NCBI GenBank assembly: GCA_044346445.1
Contig: JBIIZD010000001.1
Location: 6,076 to 70,075 of the forward strand
Direction of reading: 5' to 3'
DNA: 64,000 bases
DNA from: CAISGS01 sp044346445
GTDB taxonomy: Bacteria; Pseudomonadota; Alphaproteobacteria; Caulobacterales; Caulobacteraceae
Below are positions 41,812 through 50,849 of the stretch, one piece after another. Numbering within the stretch: position 1 is the first letter of the stretch; each line of letters opens with the position of its first letter. Made by a program: the position numbers and the translations under genes. The notes beneath the pieces were generated by a model. The model did no database searches. It saw only the letters and a list, made by a program, of their open reading frames with translations, and was not told the origin of the DNA.

Positions 41812-42381
41812 ATTTGTTTCCTACCAACTCCGTCAATTCACTGATCTAATAAACCACTTCATAATCATGCGATTTGAGAAAATCTATATTTAAATAAATT
41901 TTGTATACGACAATCCGAATATCAAAATCTATTTTACGACTTATAATAATCATTGTTTACTTTGATATGCGTCAAATGCAACCCATTTAAATTATTTTGA
42001 AATGTAAATCCAGTCATTTTGTATACTTACAGCGAATTTAATATACTCTTTTAAATAATAGCGGTTTCGTAAATGATGTTTCAAATTAATAAAAACATGA
42101 AAGCGCACATTTATTTTACTAATAAAATTTCCTTAACAATTCATATGAGGATTATTGATTTTTAATACTGATTTTAGAAATTAGTATTTTGTTATATGCA
42201 CATGCGACATATTGTCCAAATTCATTTTGACTTGAAAATACTCAAAAATTAGTAGGCGTTTTAATAACGGCGCTATCTGTTCGGGACGCAAGGAATCCGA
42301 GCTTTATCCAAGGCTGGAAATTTTATCTAAAAGACCAAAGAACACATTCGCCATTTCCCTATCCCGATCTAGGTAAGTGGC
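41812..42381. other. A+T-rich gene-free island, probable MucR-bound region
   Basis: These 570 bases hold no credible gene and are about three-quarters A+T by eye from 41820 to 42260, in sharp contrast to the rest of the window. ATTTTGTATAC occurs twice in direct orientation (41898-41908 and 42016-42026). The region lies between divergent mucR and an SDR gene, so it contains both promoters. MucR/Ros proteins prefer A+T-rich tracts; binding here is inferred. Confidence 0.6.
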
Positions 42382-43173
42382 ATGGACAGCCTTAACACAG
42401 ACCAAGACAATCGCCTGCAAACGCTCGCAAGGCTCGGCAATGCCGTCATTATTGGGTCAAGCGGCGGTATAGGTCAGGCCTTGGCGCACAAGCTCTTGAC
42501 CAATTTTGAGTTCAAGAGCCTGTTTTGCCTGAGCCGGTCCGGCCATAGGCCTGATCCCCTAGCCGTGGCCGAAACGTCGCGCACCGCCCTTATTGGACTG
42601 CCCATGGATCTGACCCATGAAGACTCCATTGCTGAAGCCGCGCTCAAGGTTTCGCAAGCGGGACCTTTGAGCCTGGTGCTGGTCGCAACCGGCATGTTGC
42701 AAGATACCCAGCAATCGCCAGAAAAGACCATGCGCCACTTGTCAGCAGATGCCTTATTGCGGTCGTTTCAAATCAATGCCGTTGGCCCGGCCCTGCTGGC
42801 AAAGCATTTCCTGCCCTTGATGACCAGGCAAGGACCGTCCGTATTTGGGGCCTTGTCAGCGCGCGTCGGCAGTATCAGTGATAATCGATCCGGCGGCTGG
42901 TATAGCTACCGCGCCTCCAAGGCGGGATTGAACATGCTGATCCAAACCCTGGCCCTTGAACACGCGCGCAAGTTTCCGCTCGGGATTTGCGTCGCAATTC
43001 ATCCTGGCACGGTTGACACCCAACTCAGCAAGCCCTTCCAGTCAGGCGTTCCTGCGCAAAAGCTTTTCACGCCGGATCAGTCGGCAGGCCATATCATCAA
43101 TCTGGTTCAGCACCTGACGCCGGAGGATACAGGCGGGCTGTTTGCGTGGGATGGGCAGAAAATCTCGCCATAG
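42382..43173 (+). CDS. Short-chain dehydrogenase (C-factor-like)
   Basis: A 263-residue SDR. The nucleotide-binding turn is VIIGSSGGIGQALA, and the catalytic Tyr/Lys are in WYSYRASKAGLNMLIQTLA with a Ser upstream (GALSARVGSI). The closing HPGTVDTQLSKPF is common to the C-factor/CsgA-like group of SDRs. Substrate unknown. AGGTAAG precedes the ATG. It is read away from the A+T-rich region shared with mucR. Confidence 0.85.
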   Translation: MDSLNTDQDNRLQTLARLGNAVIIGSSGGIGQALAHKLLTNFEFKSLFCLSRSGHRPDPLAVAETSRTALIGLPMDLTHEDSIAEAALKVSQAGPLSLVLVATGMLQDTQQSPEKTMRHLSADALLRSFQINAVGPALLAKHFLPLMTRQGPSVFGALSARVGSISDNRSGGWYSYRASKAGLNMLIQTLALEHARKFPLGICVAIHPGTVDTQLSKPFQSGVPAQKLFTPDQSAGHIINLVQHLTPEDTGGLFAWDGQKISP

Positions 43174-43325
43174 TGGCGATTTCAGCCTGCGATTTACGAT
43201 CTTGCCCTTGACCCCTGACACAGGTCTGCCAGCCTAGGGCGCAGTCTGTAATCAACGCCCCCATCAAGAGGGCTAAACCTCTGGGAGGGGGCGGGCGCTT
43301 GGAGGGCTTGAATGTCTAGGGGCTA

Positions 43326-44936
43326 TTGCCAGATTGCGCGCAATCGGTGGCGCAGCATCGCGTGACAGCCACAACACAGACGGCGGCCGCAGGGCCTGTG
43401 GATGACCTGTCCAGGGGCCAACTCGTTGGCCTAATGCTAGGCTTTAGCGGCATGGTGCTGGGCCAGTTCATGGCCTTTCTCGACATACAGATTGTCAATT
43501 CCTCCCTGTCCCAGATCCAGTCTGGCGTAAGCGCCAGCACCGACGAGATCAGCTGGGTCCAGAGCGCCTATCTGATTGCCGAGGTGGTGATGATCCCCCT
43601 GTCCAGCTATCTGGCCAGATGGTGGGGCACGCAAAGACTGTTCATGCTGTCCTGCGCGGGTTTTATGGTTATGAGCGTCCTGACGGGCCTTTGCACCACG
43701 ATTGACGCCATGATCGTGACGCGTGCCCTGCAAGGTTTTGTCGGCGGCGCCATGATTCCGACGGTGTTTTCGGTGGCATTTTCCGCCTTTCCGCCGCGCT
43801 ATCGCATGACCACCAGCATGATTATCAGCACGGTCGTGTCGCTGGCCCCGACGATTGGCCCGACCTTGGGCGGCTTTTTGACTGACCAGTTGAGCTGGCG
43901 CTGGCTATTTTTTATCAATGTGCCACCAGGCTTGTTGGTCCTGTTTTTGGTGGGCCGGTATGGGGCGTTGGACCAGCCCAACCCAGCGCTCGCGCGAAAT
44001 TTTGACTGGATTGGCCTAGTCTGTATGGCCGCCTTCCTTATGGCGGGGCAGTATGTGCTGGAAGAGGGCACGCGCGAAAGCTGGTTTCACAGCGACCTGA
44101 TCCTTTTCTTGAGCGTTCTGTCCGTCTTGGCCGGGATATTGTTTGTCTGGCGCTCGCTCACCCGGCAAAATCCGATTGTCGAGTTGCAAGCCTTTGCCGA
44201 CAGCAATTTCCGTATTGGCTGTTTCTTGTCCCTGATTGCCGGCATGGGCCTGTTTGGCTCCACCTATCTTTTGCCCTTGTTTTTGGCCCAAATCCGGGGC
44301 GACTCCGCCAGCCAGATTGGCCTGACCATGGCCGTATCGGGTGCGGTCATGTTCGTTATGGGTCCAATTGCAACGCGGCTATCGCTCTATATTGTGCCGC
44401 GCACCCAGGTGATTATCGGGTTTTTGATTGCCGCCGCCGGAATGTGGATCAGCCGCGGCGTAACCAAGGATTGGGGCTTTACCGAGTTTTTGACCCTGCA
44501 ATTGACCCGCTCGGTCGGCATGGCCTTGGCCCTGTTCACCGCCCAGAACATCACCATGGGGACACTAAAGCCCGACCTGATGAAGTCGGCAGGCTCGCTG
44601 GTCAATCTATCGCGCAATGTTGGCGGCGCGTTTGGTCTGGCGGTGCTTACGACCATATTGGCGGTTAGTCAGGCACAGCACCTGTCCGATCTGTCCGCAC
44701 GCTTTTCGACCTCAAGGCCTTCCGGCAGCGCCATGCTGGAGGGCCTGGCCCAGCGGATGGCCGAGATCGGCTTGGCCAATCCAGACGTGGCGGCGCAGAA
44801 AATCATGGCAACAATGCTGCATCGCGAGGCCCTGATTTTGGCCTTTAGTGACTGTTATCTGGTCTTGACCTTTGCGTTTCTAGCCGCCGCCGCTGCGGCC
44901 TTGATGGCCAAGCCCACCCGGCTTGACTTTGGCTAG
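43326..44936 (+). CDS. DHA2 family MFS multidrug transporter (EmrB-like)
   Basis: An inner-membrane protein of about 530 residues with 14 predicted helices. FMAFLDIQIVNSSLSQIQSG in helix 1, QSAYLIAEVVMIPLSSYLARWWGTQRLF, and motif C GPTLGGFLTDQLSWRWLFFINVPPG are typical of EmrB/QacA drug-proton antiporters. The start is uncertain: a TTG at 43326 and a GTG at 43362 are possible, neither with a convincing ribosome site. No EmrA-like adaptor is next to it. Confidence 0.88.
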   Translation: MPDCAQSVAQHRVTATTQTAAAGPVDDLSRGQLVGLMLGFSGMVLGQFMAFLDIQIVNSSLSQIQSGVSASTDEISWVQSAYLIAEVVMIPLSSYLARWWGTQRLFMLSCAGFMVMSVLTGLCTTIDAMIVTRALQGFVGGAMIPTVFSVAFSAFPPRYRMTTSMIISTVVSLAPTIGPTLGGFLTDQLSWRWLFFINVPPGLLVLFLVGRYGALDQPNPALARNFDWIGLVCMAAFLMAGQYVLEEGTRESWFHSDLILFLSVLSVLAGILFVWRSLTRQNPIVELQAFADSNFRIGCFLSLIAGMGLFGSTYLLPLFLAQIRGDSASQIGLTMAVSGAVMFVMGPIATRLSLYIVPRTQVIIGFLIAAAGMWISRGVTKDWGFTEFLTLQLTRSVGMALALFTAQNITMGTLKPDLMKSAGSLVNLSRNVGGAFGLAVLTTILAVSQAQHLSDLSARFSTSRPSGSAMLEGLAQRMAEIGLANPDVAAQKIMATMLHREALILAFSDCYLVLTFAFLAAAAAALMAKPTRLDFG

Positions 44937-44942
44937 CTGCGC

Positions 44943-46724
44943 CTAGGCAAGACGGCGCATAACGTGATGATCGGGCACGCGCCACTGAAGCAGATGCGCC
45001 CAGCGGTCGGCTTGGGTGCGGCTATTGCTCCAGATGTCGAACATCAGGCAGTAGGTCAGCTCAATCTGCTTGGTAAATCCGCTGACATTGGCATAGGCGC
45101 TGGAACCAAACCGATTGGCCAGGGCCTCACGCTCAAGACCGCCCTGCGTGCGCCGCTTCATCCAGCTTACGGCCTTGGCGACAAAATCGGGCGCATCGGT
45201 GGCCATGAATTCGACAAGCCCAAGTGCTGCAAGCGGATTGGGTACGGATGGCTTGAGACTGGCCAGCCATAGGACCGGAATCCCATGGCTCAAGCCCAGA
45301 AGAAGGTCCGGATCGCTCAGGCTAATCCCGCCTAGCGGTGCAAGCATCATATCAATATGCCGGTCGAAATCTGGCATGAGCGGATCGGACGCGCTCAGCA
45401 CCACGGCCTTTGGAAAGACCAGCCGATCAGGATCAATGCCGCGCGCCGCAAACGCCGTGCAGACAGTGTTTTGTACCACCAGATCGCGGAAATTCACGTG
45501 CGAAAGGCAAAGCCTGGTCTCCGGGCAGGCGCTTAAGACCTGGCCAAACAAGTCAAGCGTGGCATGGTCAAGATCACTAGGATGGGCCAGGCAGCCAAGG
45601 CTGTGGCCGGCCTGGGCCTCGCCAGATGCCGGTTTATCAGCCCGATCCGGCTTTGGAATAAACGGCATCTGCACCGGGCCGAGCAGCCAACGCGCCTCTG
45701 CTTGTGGCCCGGCCTGGCCGGTACCGTCCGCCAACAGCACATAATCCACGCTGGTCAGGCCCGTTGTCAGGCCCGTTGGCGTCCAGCTCACCTGAACCGG
45801 CGCTGCCTTGGCCGCCATGACCGCAAGCCTGCCGCCGCCCAGGTGCCCCGAGGTCTCGACCAGCACATCAATCTGGTCATTGGCAATACAGCCAAACACG
45901 TCCTCGTCCTCAAGCGCGCCAATCGGGCAAAGGACAACCTCGCCCATATCCAGCCGCGCACTGCCCTGATCATAATAAATCCGCACCTCAAACAGTTTAG
46001 GATCATGCGCCGCCAGAACGGTGAGCAAGCCCTGATCAAGGCCCGGAGCCGACAGGTTCGAGATCAGATAACCCAGCCGCAAGCGCCGCCCCCGCCTTGG
46101 CGGGTTAGACATTTCTGGTCTTGGGCTAGCCTGGCTGGCCTCGATATAGGGCTGGGCCCAATCGCGCGCGGCACCGCTCAGGGCCGCGGTGGCGTCTGGG
46201 CCATAGGCCAGCACAGCCATTTGGTCGGCCATGGCCGGTTTTACGCAAAACAGGTCTTCCACCACCGCCAAACCAAGCCTGGCTTCTTCCAGACGCCCCA
46301 GGGCTAGGACCGCATGGGCATGATCAATTATGTCGCGTGCCGAGACCTGGTCTTGGGTCACTCGACGGCCAAACCCGACCATGGCCGGACCAAGAACCCT
46401 GGCCTGCCAACACCGCTCGGCAATGGCCAGGGCATAGTCGAGATCATGCTGGAAACGCAGCAGGTCGCCGCCATTGTCCTTAATGATTTCAAGCCCATGA
46501 TAGGTCTGGGCCTGGTTTAAACTGTCCTGAAATGCCGACCAGTCGCCGCAGGCCCCATGGGCAGCGGCCAATGCGTAATACAGCACAGAGGAAAACTGAC
46601 GATTGGCAATCAGGTCCTGTGCCAGGCGCCGCGCCAACTGCGCCTCGCCCGCCTCTAGCGCGGCCTTAACGCCGGCTAGGTCTTTAGCCGTCGCCGCAGG
46701 CAAGGGCTGGATCAATTTGGTCAT
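44943..46724 (-). CDS. Divergent OGT/SPINDLY-like glycosyltransferase
   Basis: A 593-residue protein with a helical, TPR-like first third and a GT41-type C-terminal part. RLRLGYLISNL, ..LFEVRIYYDQG, DQIDVLVETSGHLGGGRLAVMAAKAAPVQVSWTPTGLTTGLTSVDYVL follow the OGT/SPINDLY pattern closely up to the UDP-GlcNAc-binding half, which is more divergent. Homologues in alphaproteobacteria include O-glycosylases of cell-surface proteins. AGGATGAG precedes the ATG. It is not near flagellin; a large exported adhesin lies 1.2 kb away. Substrate unknown. Confidence 0.7.
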   Translation of the reverse strand: MTKLIQPLPAATAKDLAGVKAALEAGEAQLARRLAQDLIANRQFSSVLYYALAAAHGACGDWSAFQDSLNQAQTYHGLEIIKDNGGDLLRFQHDLDYALAIAERCWQARVLGPAMVGFGRRVTQDQVSARDIIDHAHAVLALGRLEEARLGLAVVEDLFCVKPAMADQMAVLAYGPDATAALSGAARDWAQPYIEASQASPRPEMSNPPRRGRRLRLGYLISNLSAPGLDQGLLTVLAAHDPKLFEVRIYYDQGSARLDMGEVVLCPIGALEDEDVFGCIANDQIDVLVETSGHLGGGRLAVMAAKAAPVQVSWTPTGLTTGLTSVDYVLLADGTGQAGPQAEARWLLGPVQMPFIPKPDRADKPASGEAQAGHSLGCLAHPSDLDHATLDLFGQVLSACPETRLCLSHVNFRDLVVQNTVCTAFAARGIDPDRLVFPKAVVLSASDPLMPDFDRHIDMMLAPLGGISLSDPDLLLGLSHGIPVLWLASLKPSVPNPLAALGLVEFMATDAPDFVAKAVSWMKRRTQGGLEREALANRFGSSAYANVSGFTKQIELTYCLMFDIWSNSRTQADRWAHLLQWRVPDHHVMRRLA

Positions 46725-46828
46725 GTTTGGCTCATCCTAGGCGATAAACGACACGCCACCAAACTCACCACCTATAGTTAATAGTCAGTAAAGTAGTATT
46801 AGATATTTATTTTATCTTGGATGGTTCT

Positions 46829-47725
46829 TCAGCCAAACACGGCTTTGGCGTCCAGGCCGAGGCGTTGGCATGCCTGAACCGGCGGGCTGGAGGGCAGGTT
46901 CAGCCGGTCGGACATCCGCGCCAGACGCGCAATCAGCCTTGCCTGCCATGGGCTGACATCCCAGCCTTGGCCAAGCCCCAGGGTTTGCCGCATGGACTGG
47001 GGCACCAGACCCGCCCCCGCCCGCACGAGCAGATTTTGCAGGACCCCAAACGGCGCTGGAAACACCTTGGTCTTTTGCATAAGGCCCAAAAACTCAAACA
47101 CAATATCCGACGGCTCAAGGCTGGGGGCCATGGCGTCAAACAGGGCCTGCCTTTCCTCCAGATTGCTCGGTGCGCCAACCGCGCCATAAAGCCTTGCCGC
47201 TGGCATGGCTTCGCTCAAAAACTGGTTGCGATCAGCATCGCTCAGTGGCCGAACATAGGCGCTATACGCCTCCAGAAAGCCAAAACTGGCTGTGGCCTGC
47301 ACCCAGTCGAGCAGGACTTGATCATTGGCGCTATAGGCCAGGCCGCCCGAGGAGGTTCCCGAAATCTTGCCATGCAGCCTTACAATCGATGCGATCATGC
47401 GTCTGGCCTCAGATTGCGCGCCATAGACCGTGACCATGGCCGCCAGACCCGTCCGCTTCATACGGGTCATGGGGTCTGTGCGAAAGCTGGTATGATCCCA
47501 GACTCCGGCGCGAACCCTCGGCTCGGCCAATTCCATCAAGACCGCCGTCACGCCGCCAATATAAAGGGAGATGGGGTTTCGAAACACTCGCCAAGACACA
47601 GAACCCGCCGGGGTCAAGGCCGCTTCACCCGCCGGTTTTGAGAAATCAAGACGGGGGCCTTGATCTGGCATCAATAAGGCCGCCGCCTTGCGGTCAAGAT
47701 AGCCAATCACTCTGAAAATCCTCAC
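46829..47725 (-). CDS. Oxygenase MpaB family protein (DUF2236)
   Basis: A 298-residue helical protein of the DUF2236/MpaB family, whose fungal member cleaves a farnesyl chain and whose latex-clearing relatives bind heme. The conserved EPRVRAGVWDHTSFRTDPMTRMKRTGLAAM segment, then VRLHGKISG and WVQATASFGFLEAY with their His residues, fit. The start is GTG 47725 after AGGGA. It lies upstream of the glycosyltransferase on the same strand, about 100 bases away. Function unassigned. Confidence 0.82.
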   Translation of the reverse strand: MRIFRVIGYLDRKAAALLMPDQGPRLDFSKPAGEAALTPAGSVSWRVFRNPISLYIGGVTAVLMELAEPRVRAGVWDHTSFRTDPMTRMKRTGLAAMVTVYGAQSEARRMIASIVRLHGKISGTSSGGLAYSANDQVLLDWVQATASFGFLEAYSAYVRPLSDADRNQFLSEAMPAARLYGAVGAPSNLEERQALFDAMAPSLEPSDIVFEFLGLMQKTKVFPAPFGVLQNLLVRAGAGLVPQSMRQTLGLGQGWDVSPWQARLIARLARMSDRLNLPSSPPVQACQRLGLDAKAVFG

Positions 47726-47886
47726 TGCCGGTCCCTGACTGACCAGTTTGGCGAAAAATTTGTCAATTAATCAATCAATTGCCCAAAATGAGCAGACACC
47801 TATTTGCCTTTGGGAACACACAGGCGCTTTTTCACATTACCATATTAACATTTGAATAACCTTAAGACCAACCCCGGGGATACGCC

Positions 47887-50727
47887 GTGACGATTTCCTC
47901 CAATAATGCGACCTCCATTACCATGGCGGAGCGGGATACAGCGGGCGCCTATTGGACAAAGGCGTCCAAGGGCACCTTATTGACGGCCGCCATTGTCAAT
48001 TCGGCATCCAGCACCTCCAGCTATGCTTTGGTGACAGGGTCCGCCGGCACCCGCATATCGAGCAGCTCACCGTTCCAGATCTCGACCAGTGGCGTCATCA
48101 CGGTCAAGACGGGCTCCCTGATCAATTATGAGAGTAGCAGCAACTATACCTTGTATGTCAAGGCCAGCTTTGCCAACGGTGCCAGCTCGGTCGTGGCCTA
48201 TACGGTCAATATTTCGGACTATGACGAGTTTAACGTATCGAGCGCGGCTGATACCAATACCGCGACCAATGCTGTGACCGAGGGCGAGGTCAATGGCACG
48301 ACGGTGGGCATTACCGCCTATGCCACCGACTCCGACGGCTCCAACAACACCGTCACCTATAGCCTGGTCACCAGCCTCACCAATTCCGCCGTATTGACCG
48401 GGGCCTTTCAGATTGAAAGCGCAACCGGCGTTGTGTCTGTGCGCGACGGTGATCTTTTAAACGCGAGCACCACACCCACCGAGACAATCTATGTCCTGGC
48501 CACTTCAAGCGATGGCTCCACATCGACAACGGCCTTCACCATAGCGGTGACGGGCTTGAGTTTTGTGACCAGTGATATTGATACCGCGACCAATACAGTC
48601 AGCGAAACCGCTGCTGCTGGCACCTTGGTCGGCATTACGGCCAGCTCGGTTGATGGCAATGTCACGGACGGTGCGACCTATAGCCTAGTGACCGATAGCG
48701 GCGGGCTAACGGCTTCAACAGCACCCTTTACAATCGATTCGAGCACTGGCGAGATCAGCGTTGCGGGCAGCACTTCGCCCAATTATGGCGCTTCCTATCT
48801 GGACTATGAAGCCAATTCCTCCTTGACCCTCTATGTCAAGACCACCGGCACGGACGGGACCACCAATGTGACCAGCTATGTGGTCGCAATTACGGGTGAC
48901 AATACCGAGTTTAGCGTTTCCGCCATCAGCGACAATAATTCCGCCACCAATACGGTTGCAGAAGGCTCAGCGGTCGGCACCACGGTTGGCTATACGGCCT
49001 TGGCGACCGATTCCGATACGGGCGATACGGTCAGCTACAGCATCGTCGCCTCCAACTCGACCAGCGCTTCGGCGGTTACCACAGGCCCTTTCAGCATCGG
49101 GTCCTCGACCGGCATCCTTACGGTTAGCGATAGCAGCCAGCTCAATTATGATTCTGCCACCAGCAAGACGGCCTATATCCTGGCCACATCGACCGATGGC
49201 AGCAAGTCGGTAGCAGCGGTTTCAGTTGCCGTATCCAATGTCGAATACACGGTTTCGGCGCCGGCAGACACAAATACCAGCACGGCTGACACCGTCCTGG
49301 AAGGCGCTACCGCCGGAACCCTGGTTGGCATTACCGCCGCCTCTACCGATGCCGACTCGGGCGACACCATCACCTATAGCCTGGTGGCCTCCAATTCCAC
49401 CTCAGCCGCCACGGTCACGACCGGACCCTTCACGATTGGCGCAAGCACGGGGATTGTCACGGTCAGGAGCGGCGCCTTGATCGACCGGGAATCGGCCAGT
49501 TCTGCAACGATTTATGTCCTGGCCACCTCGGTCGGCAGCATCAGCACAACCAAGGCCGTGACGGCCTTCAGCATCACCATCACAGACCGAGACGAGTTCG
49601 ATGTCGGGGCCTCGGCAGACACCAATGCAGCCACCAATACGGTCGCGGAAAACGCCGTTAGCGGTACGATTGGGCTCACCGCCTATGCCATTGATCGGGA
49701 TGCAACCACCAATACCATCACCTACAGCCTGGTGACCGATACAACGGGCGTTACCACCGTGTCGTCCGGCAATTTCACCATAGGCTCAAGCACCGGCATT
49801 GTCTCGGTGGCCAGCACAGCGTCGCTGGATTACGAAACCAAGACCACCGAAACCCTCTATGTCAAGGCAAGCTCAAGCGATGGCTCGACCACGGTGACGG
49901 CATTTTCGGTGGCGATCAGCGATGTCTATGATTTGCAAATCCTCAGTTCTTCGGTCCATAGCTGGACCGGCACATCGTCCGCCGAATGGGTGCGGGCAGG
50001 CACGGGCGCAGATACGCTCAGCGGCGGCGCTGGCAATGACACTCTTGAGGGCGGCGCAGGCAATGATGTGCTCGATGGCGGCACGGGCAATGACACCCTG
50101 ATCGGCGGGGCCGGGGACGACACCTATACAATCGATAGCCTCAGCGACGTCATTACCGAACTCACCGGTGAGGGCACAGATCTGGTCAAGGTCGCCATAG
50201 CCACCTCCGGCGGCACCTATACAATGGCTGACTATGTCGATAATGCCACCATCACCAGTACCGTAGCCTATCGTGTAACCGGCAATAGCCTGGACAATAC
50301 GATCACCGGCAATGCCGCTGCCAATACCCTTGCTGGTGGAACCGGCGCAGATACCTTGATCGGTGGCAATGGCAATGACACCTTGACCGGGGGCGCAGGT
50401 GCCGATGTCTTTGTGTTCAATTTTGCCGCCAATTCGAACAGCAATCTCGACACCATCACCGATTTTAGTTCGCCGACCGACGTGATCCAACTGAGCAAGA
50501 CCATTTTCACGGCGCTCGGCAGTTTGGGCACCATTGCCTCTGCCGATTTTCTATCGAGCAGCACGGCCATCAAGGGGGCCGATTCCAGCGACCGGATCAT
50601 CTATAACACGTCCAGCGGTGCCCTTTATTACGATTCAGACGGCAGTGGGGCCAAGGCCGCCATTCAGATCGCGACCCTGACGGGCCATCCCACCCTGCTC
50701 TATACGGACCTTGTCATTATTGCGTGA
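47887..50727 (+). CDS. Large cadherin-like/RTX secreted protein
   Basis: A 946-residue, Ser/Thr/Asp-rich acidic protein. Six repeats of about 110 residues fill positions 1-690, each with A.DTNTATNTV.EG...GT.VGITA, a TYSLV strand, SSTGIV.V and a closing TLYV.ATSSDGS segment: cadherin-like beta sandwiches. RTX nonapeptides (GGxGNDTLxGG) lie at about 700-740 and 810-845. The C-terminus, DLVIIA, resembles a type I secretion signal; there is no N-terminal signal peptide. Start GTG, preceded by GGGGA. No type I ABC exporter is in the window. Probable calcium-dependent surface adhesin or matrix protein. Confidence 0.85.
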   Translation: MTISSNNATSITMAERDTAGAYWTKASKGTLLTAAIVNSASSTSSYALVTGSAGTRISSSSPFQISTSGVITVKTGSLINYESSSNYTLYVKASFANGASSVVAYTVNISDYDEFNVSSAADTNTATNAVTEGEVNGTTVGITAYATDSDGSNNTVTYSLVTSLTNSAVLTGAFQIESATGVVSVRDGDLLNASTTPTETIYVLATSSDGSTSTTAFTIAVTGLSFVTSDIDTATNTVSETAAAGTLVGITASSVDGNVTDGATYSLVTDSGGLTASTAPFTIDSSTGEISVAGSTSPNYGASYLDYEANSSLTLYVKTTGTDGTTNVTSYVVAITGDNTEFSVSAISDNNSATNTVAEGSAVGTTVGYTALATDSDTGDTVSYSIVASNSTSASAVTTGPFSIGSSTGILTVSDSSQLNYDSATSKTAYILATSTDGSKSVAAVSVAVSNVEYTVSAPADTNTSTADTVLEGATAGTLVGITAASTDADSGDTITYSLVASNSTSAATVTTGPFTIGASTGIVTVRSGALIDRESASSATIYVLATSVGSISTTKAVTAFSITITDRDEFDVGASADTNAATNTVAENAVSGTIGLTAYAIDRDATTNTITYSLVTDTTGVTTVSSGNFTIGSSTGIVSVASTASLDYETKTTETLYVKASSSDGSTTVTAFSVAISDVYDLQILSSSVHSWTGTSSAEWVRAGTGADTLSGGAGNDTLEGGAGNDVLDGGTGNDTLIGGAGDDTYTIDSLSDVITELTGEGTDLVKVAIATSGGTYTMADYVDNATITSTVAYRVTGNSLDNTITGNAAANTLAGGTGADTLIGGNGNDTLTGGAGADVFVFNFAANSNSNLDTITDFSSPTDVIQLSKTIFTALGSLGTIASADFLSSSTAIKGADSSDRIIYNTSSGALYYDSDGSGAKAAIQIATLTGHPTLLYTDLVIIA

Positions 50728-50849
50728 GGCCAGCGGCACCTATAGGCATGGTCTGGTGCCGCACCTTGCAAACGCCTTGCGCACCAAGCAAGACGCGTTA
50801 GGCTAACCAACTCGGCCAAGCGTCTTGGCCCAGTGTTTGGAGATGTCAG

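Noticed and set aside
41812..42381. Small genes in the A+T-rich gap
   Set aside because: Stops occur in every frame, and no start with a ribosome site leads to a credible protein.
49873..50490. Minus-strand open frame rich in Gly and Ile opposite the RTX region
   Set aside because: Its repetitive look comes from the RTX nonapeptide repeat on the other strand.
47887..50727. Repeat-rich gene as a horizontally acquired island
   Set aside because: No tRNA, integrase or insertion sequence flanks it, and base composition is similar to the surroundings.
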